5,702 nt of DNA, taken from contig JAGRMP010000068.1 of assembly GCA_020441225.1 (NCBI GenBank), positions 1 to 5,702 on the forward strand, in the 5' to 3' direction. Position numbers and translations under genes: made by a program. Each line of letters opens with the position of its first letter. Position 1 is the stretch's first letter. Source of the stretch: Maritimibacter sp. GTDB lineage: Bacteria; Pseudomonadota; Alphaproteobacteria; Rhodobacterales; Rhodobacteraceae. Of this stretch, positions 4,813 to 5,702 are shown in pieces. The notes under the pieces were generated by a model. That model did not search any database, had not been told where the DNA came from, and saw nothing but the letters and a program-made list of their open reading frames with translations.

Positions 4813-5702
4813 GCCGCACCGACGACGAGATCGAGGATTCCTCGGCCCCCCTGATCGAACACCTCGCGGAGCTGCGCACCCGGCTGATCTGGTCGGTGCT
4901 GGCCTTCGTCATCGCCATGGTGCTGGTCTTCACGATCTCCAAGCCGGTGCTCTCCTTCCTTCTGATCCCGATCGAAAGCACCATGCGGACGCTCGGCAAC
5001 CCAAACCCGGTGTTGCAGTTCACCGCGCCGCAGGAGCTCCTGTTCACCTATTTCCGCATTTCGATGGTCGGCGGCCTCGCGCTCGCCTTCCCGGTGATCG
5101 CTTTCCAGATGTGGCGTTTCGTGGCGCCGGGGCTCTACCGGTCCGAGAAACAGGCGTTCCTGCCGTTCCTGATCGCCTCGCCCTTCATGTTCCTGCTCGG
5201 CGCGGCCTTTGCCCACCTCGTCGTGGTGCCGCTGGCGATGGCCTTCTTCCTTGGCTTCGCCGATCTGCCCTCGGTGGCGGCGGCCTATTTCTCCGGCGAG
5301 GGGGCCAACCTCGCGCCGGTGGCCAGCGACGAGGGGATCGATTTCGTCTTCCAGGGCAAGGTCGACCAGACCCTCGACATCTCGCTCAAGATGATCGTGG
5401 CCTTCGGCCTCACCTTCCAGCTCCCGGTGCTGCTCACGCTGCTCGGCAAGGCCGGGCTCGCCAGCGCCTCGGGCCTGCGCGGCATGCGCAAATACGCCAT
5501 CGTCGGCATCCTGCTGCTCGCGGCCCTGGTCACGCCTCCCGACGTCATCACCCAGGTGATCCTGTTCACGGTGGTCTACGGCCTTTACGAGCTCTCGATC
5601 TTCCTCGTTGCCCGGGTCGAGAAACAGCGCGAAGCGCGGCTGCGCGCCGAAGGGCTCTGGTTCGAGGACGACGACGAGGACGAGACGGCCCCCGCCGCCG
5701 CA
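4809..5702 (+). CDS. tatC: Sec-independent protein translocase subunit TatC, 3' end missing
   Basis: TatC is the polytopic inner-membrane core of the Tat system and binds twin-arginine signal peptides together with TatB. The 298 codons present run to the window end without a stop. Conserved features: PLIEHLAELRTRL (14-26, Glu21 equivalent to E. coli Glu15), FTAPQELLFTYFR (71-83), FRFVAPGLYRSEK-like region ending MWRFVAPGLYRSEK (101-114, Glu113 equivalent to E. coli Glu103), FLLGAAFAHLVVVPLAMAFF (128-147), FGLTFQLPVLL (199-209) and ALVTPPDVITQ (239-249). Membrane segments lie at about 27-44, 80-101, 117-149, 192-212, 229-242 and 247-268. The loop between the third and fourth spans (150-190) looks longer than in E. 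coli by about 20 residues. The C-terminus is very acidic (FEDDDEDE at 285-292). The start overlaps the tatB stop (ATGA). Almost all of the protein is present. Confidence 0.97.
   Translation, partial: MSRTDDEIEDSSAPLIEHLAELRTRLIWSVLAFVIAMVLVFTISKPVLSFLLIPIESTMRTLGNPNPVLQFTAPQELLFTYFRISMVGGLALAFPVIAFQMWRFVAPGLYRSEKQAFLPFLIASPFMFLLGAAFAHLVVVPLAMAFFLGFADLPSVAAAYFSGEGANLAPVASDEGIDFVFQGKVDQTLDISLKMIVAFGLTFQLPVLLTLLGKAGLASASGLRGMRKYAIVGILLLAALVTPPDVITQVILFTVVYGLYELSIFLVARVEKQREARLRAEGLWFEDDDEDETAPAAA

Noticed and set aside
4212..5216. A 334-codon open frame on the minus strand
   Set aside because: It is antisense to tatB and tatC, both clearly identified; its repetitive Ala/Gly/Val content mirrors the repeat-like tail of tatB.

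Overview
The window is GC-rich and looks like chromosomal DNA of an alphaproteobacterium, most likely Rhodobacterales (Rhodobacteraceae/Paracoccaceae). Three things suggest this: the protein styles (RF3 start, Rhodobacterales-type Hint-associated protein, TatABC), promoter-like elements of alphaproteobacterial form, and TTCGAA-centred intergenic palindromes. The assignment comes from recognition of the sequences, not from a database search.

Left part, minus strand: the window opens inside prfC (peptide chain release factor 3), whose start codon is at 439. A 298-base spacer without a convincing gene follows. Next is a 191-residue protein (738-1313) resembling the N-terminal module of Rhodobacterales Hint (hedgehog/intein) proteins. 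It stops about 40 residues into the Hint domain, so it looks truncated or degenerate. Its promoter region (1314-1628) is shared with the divergent SDR gene and contains an AT-rich island with two overlapping inverted repeats.

Middle part, plus strand: a short-chain dehydrogenase/reductase-like gene (1629-2408) lacks the usual catalytic Tyr-xxx-Lys. A GC-rich hairpin and a 13-bp direct repeat follow it. Then comes a complete ABC transporter ATPase of the Fe3+/spermidine/putrescine importer type (2526-3629), with no permease or binding protein in the window.

Right part, plus strand: a 245-base spacer carries two perfect 20-bp palindromes, a weak terminator and a likely promoter. It precedes the twin-arginine translocation operon tatA-tatB-tatC (3875 to the window end). 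TatA and TatB are single-span membrane proteins with amphipathic helices, and TatC is the multispanning receptor; together they export folded proteins with twin-arginine signal peptides. tatB and tatC overlap by an ATGA. TatB has an unusual lysine/alanine/proline-rich tail. tatC is still open at the window end after 298 codons.

Most of the window is ordinary housekeeping sequence, and I do not see a complete new multi-gene system. The points most worth a second look are the decayed Hint protein with its paired inverted repeats, the three TTCGAA-centred palindromes (one inside tatB), the catalytically atypical SDR, the H1-like TatB tail and the possibly leaderless prfC start.
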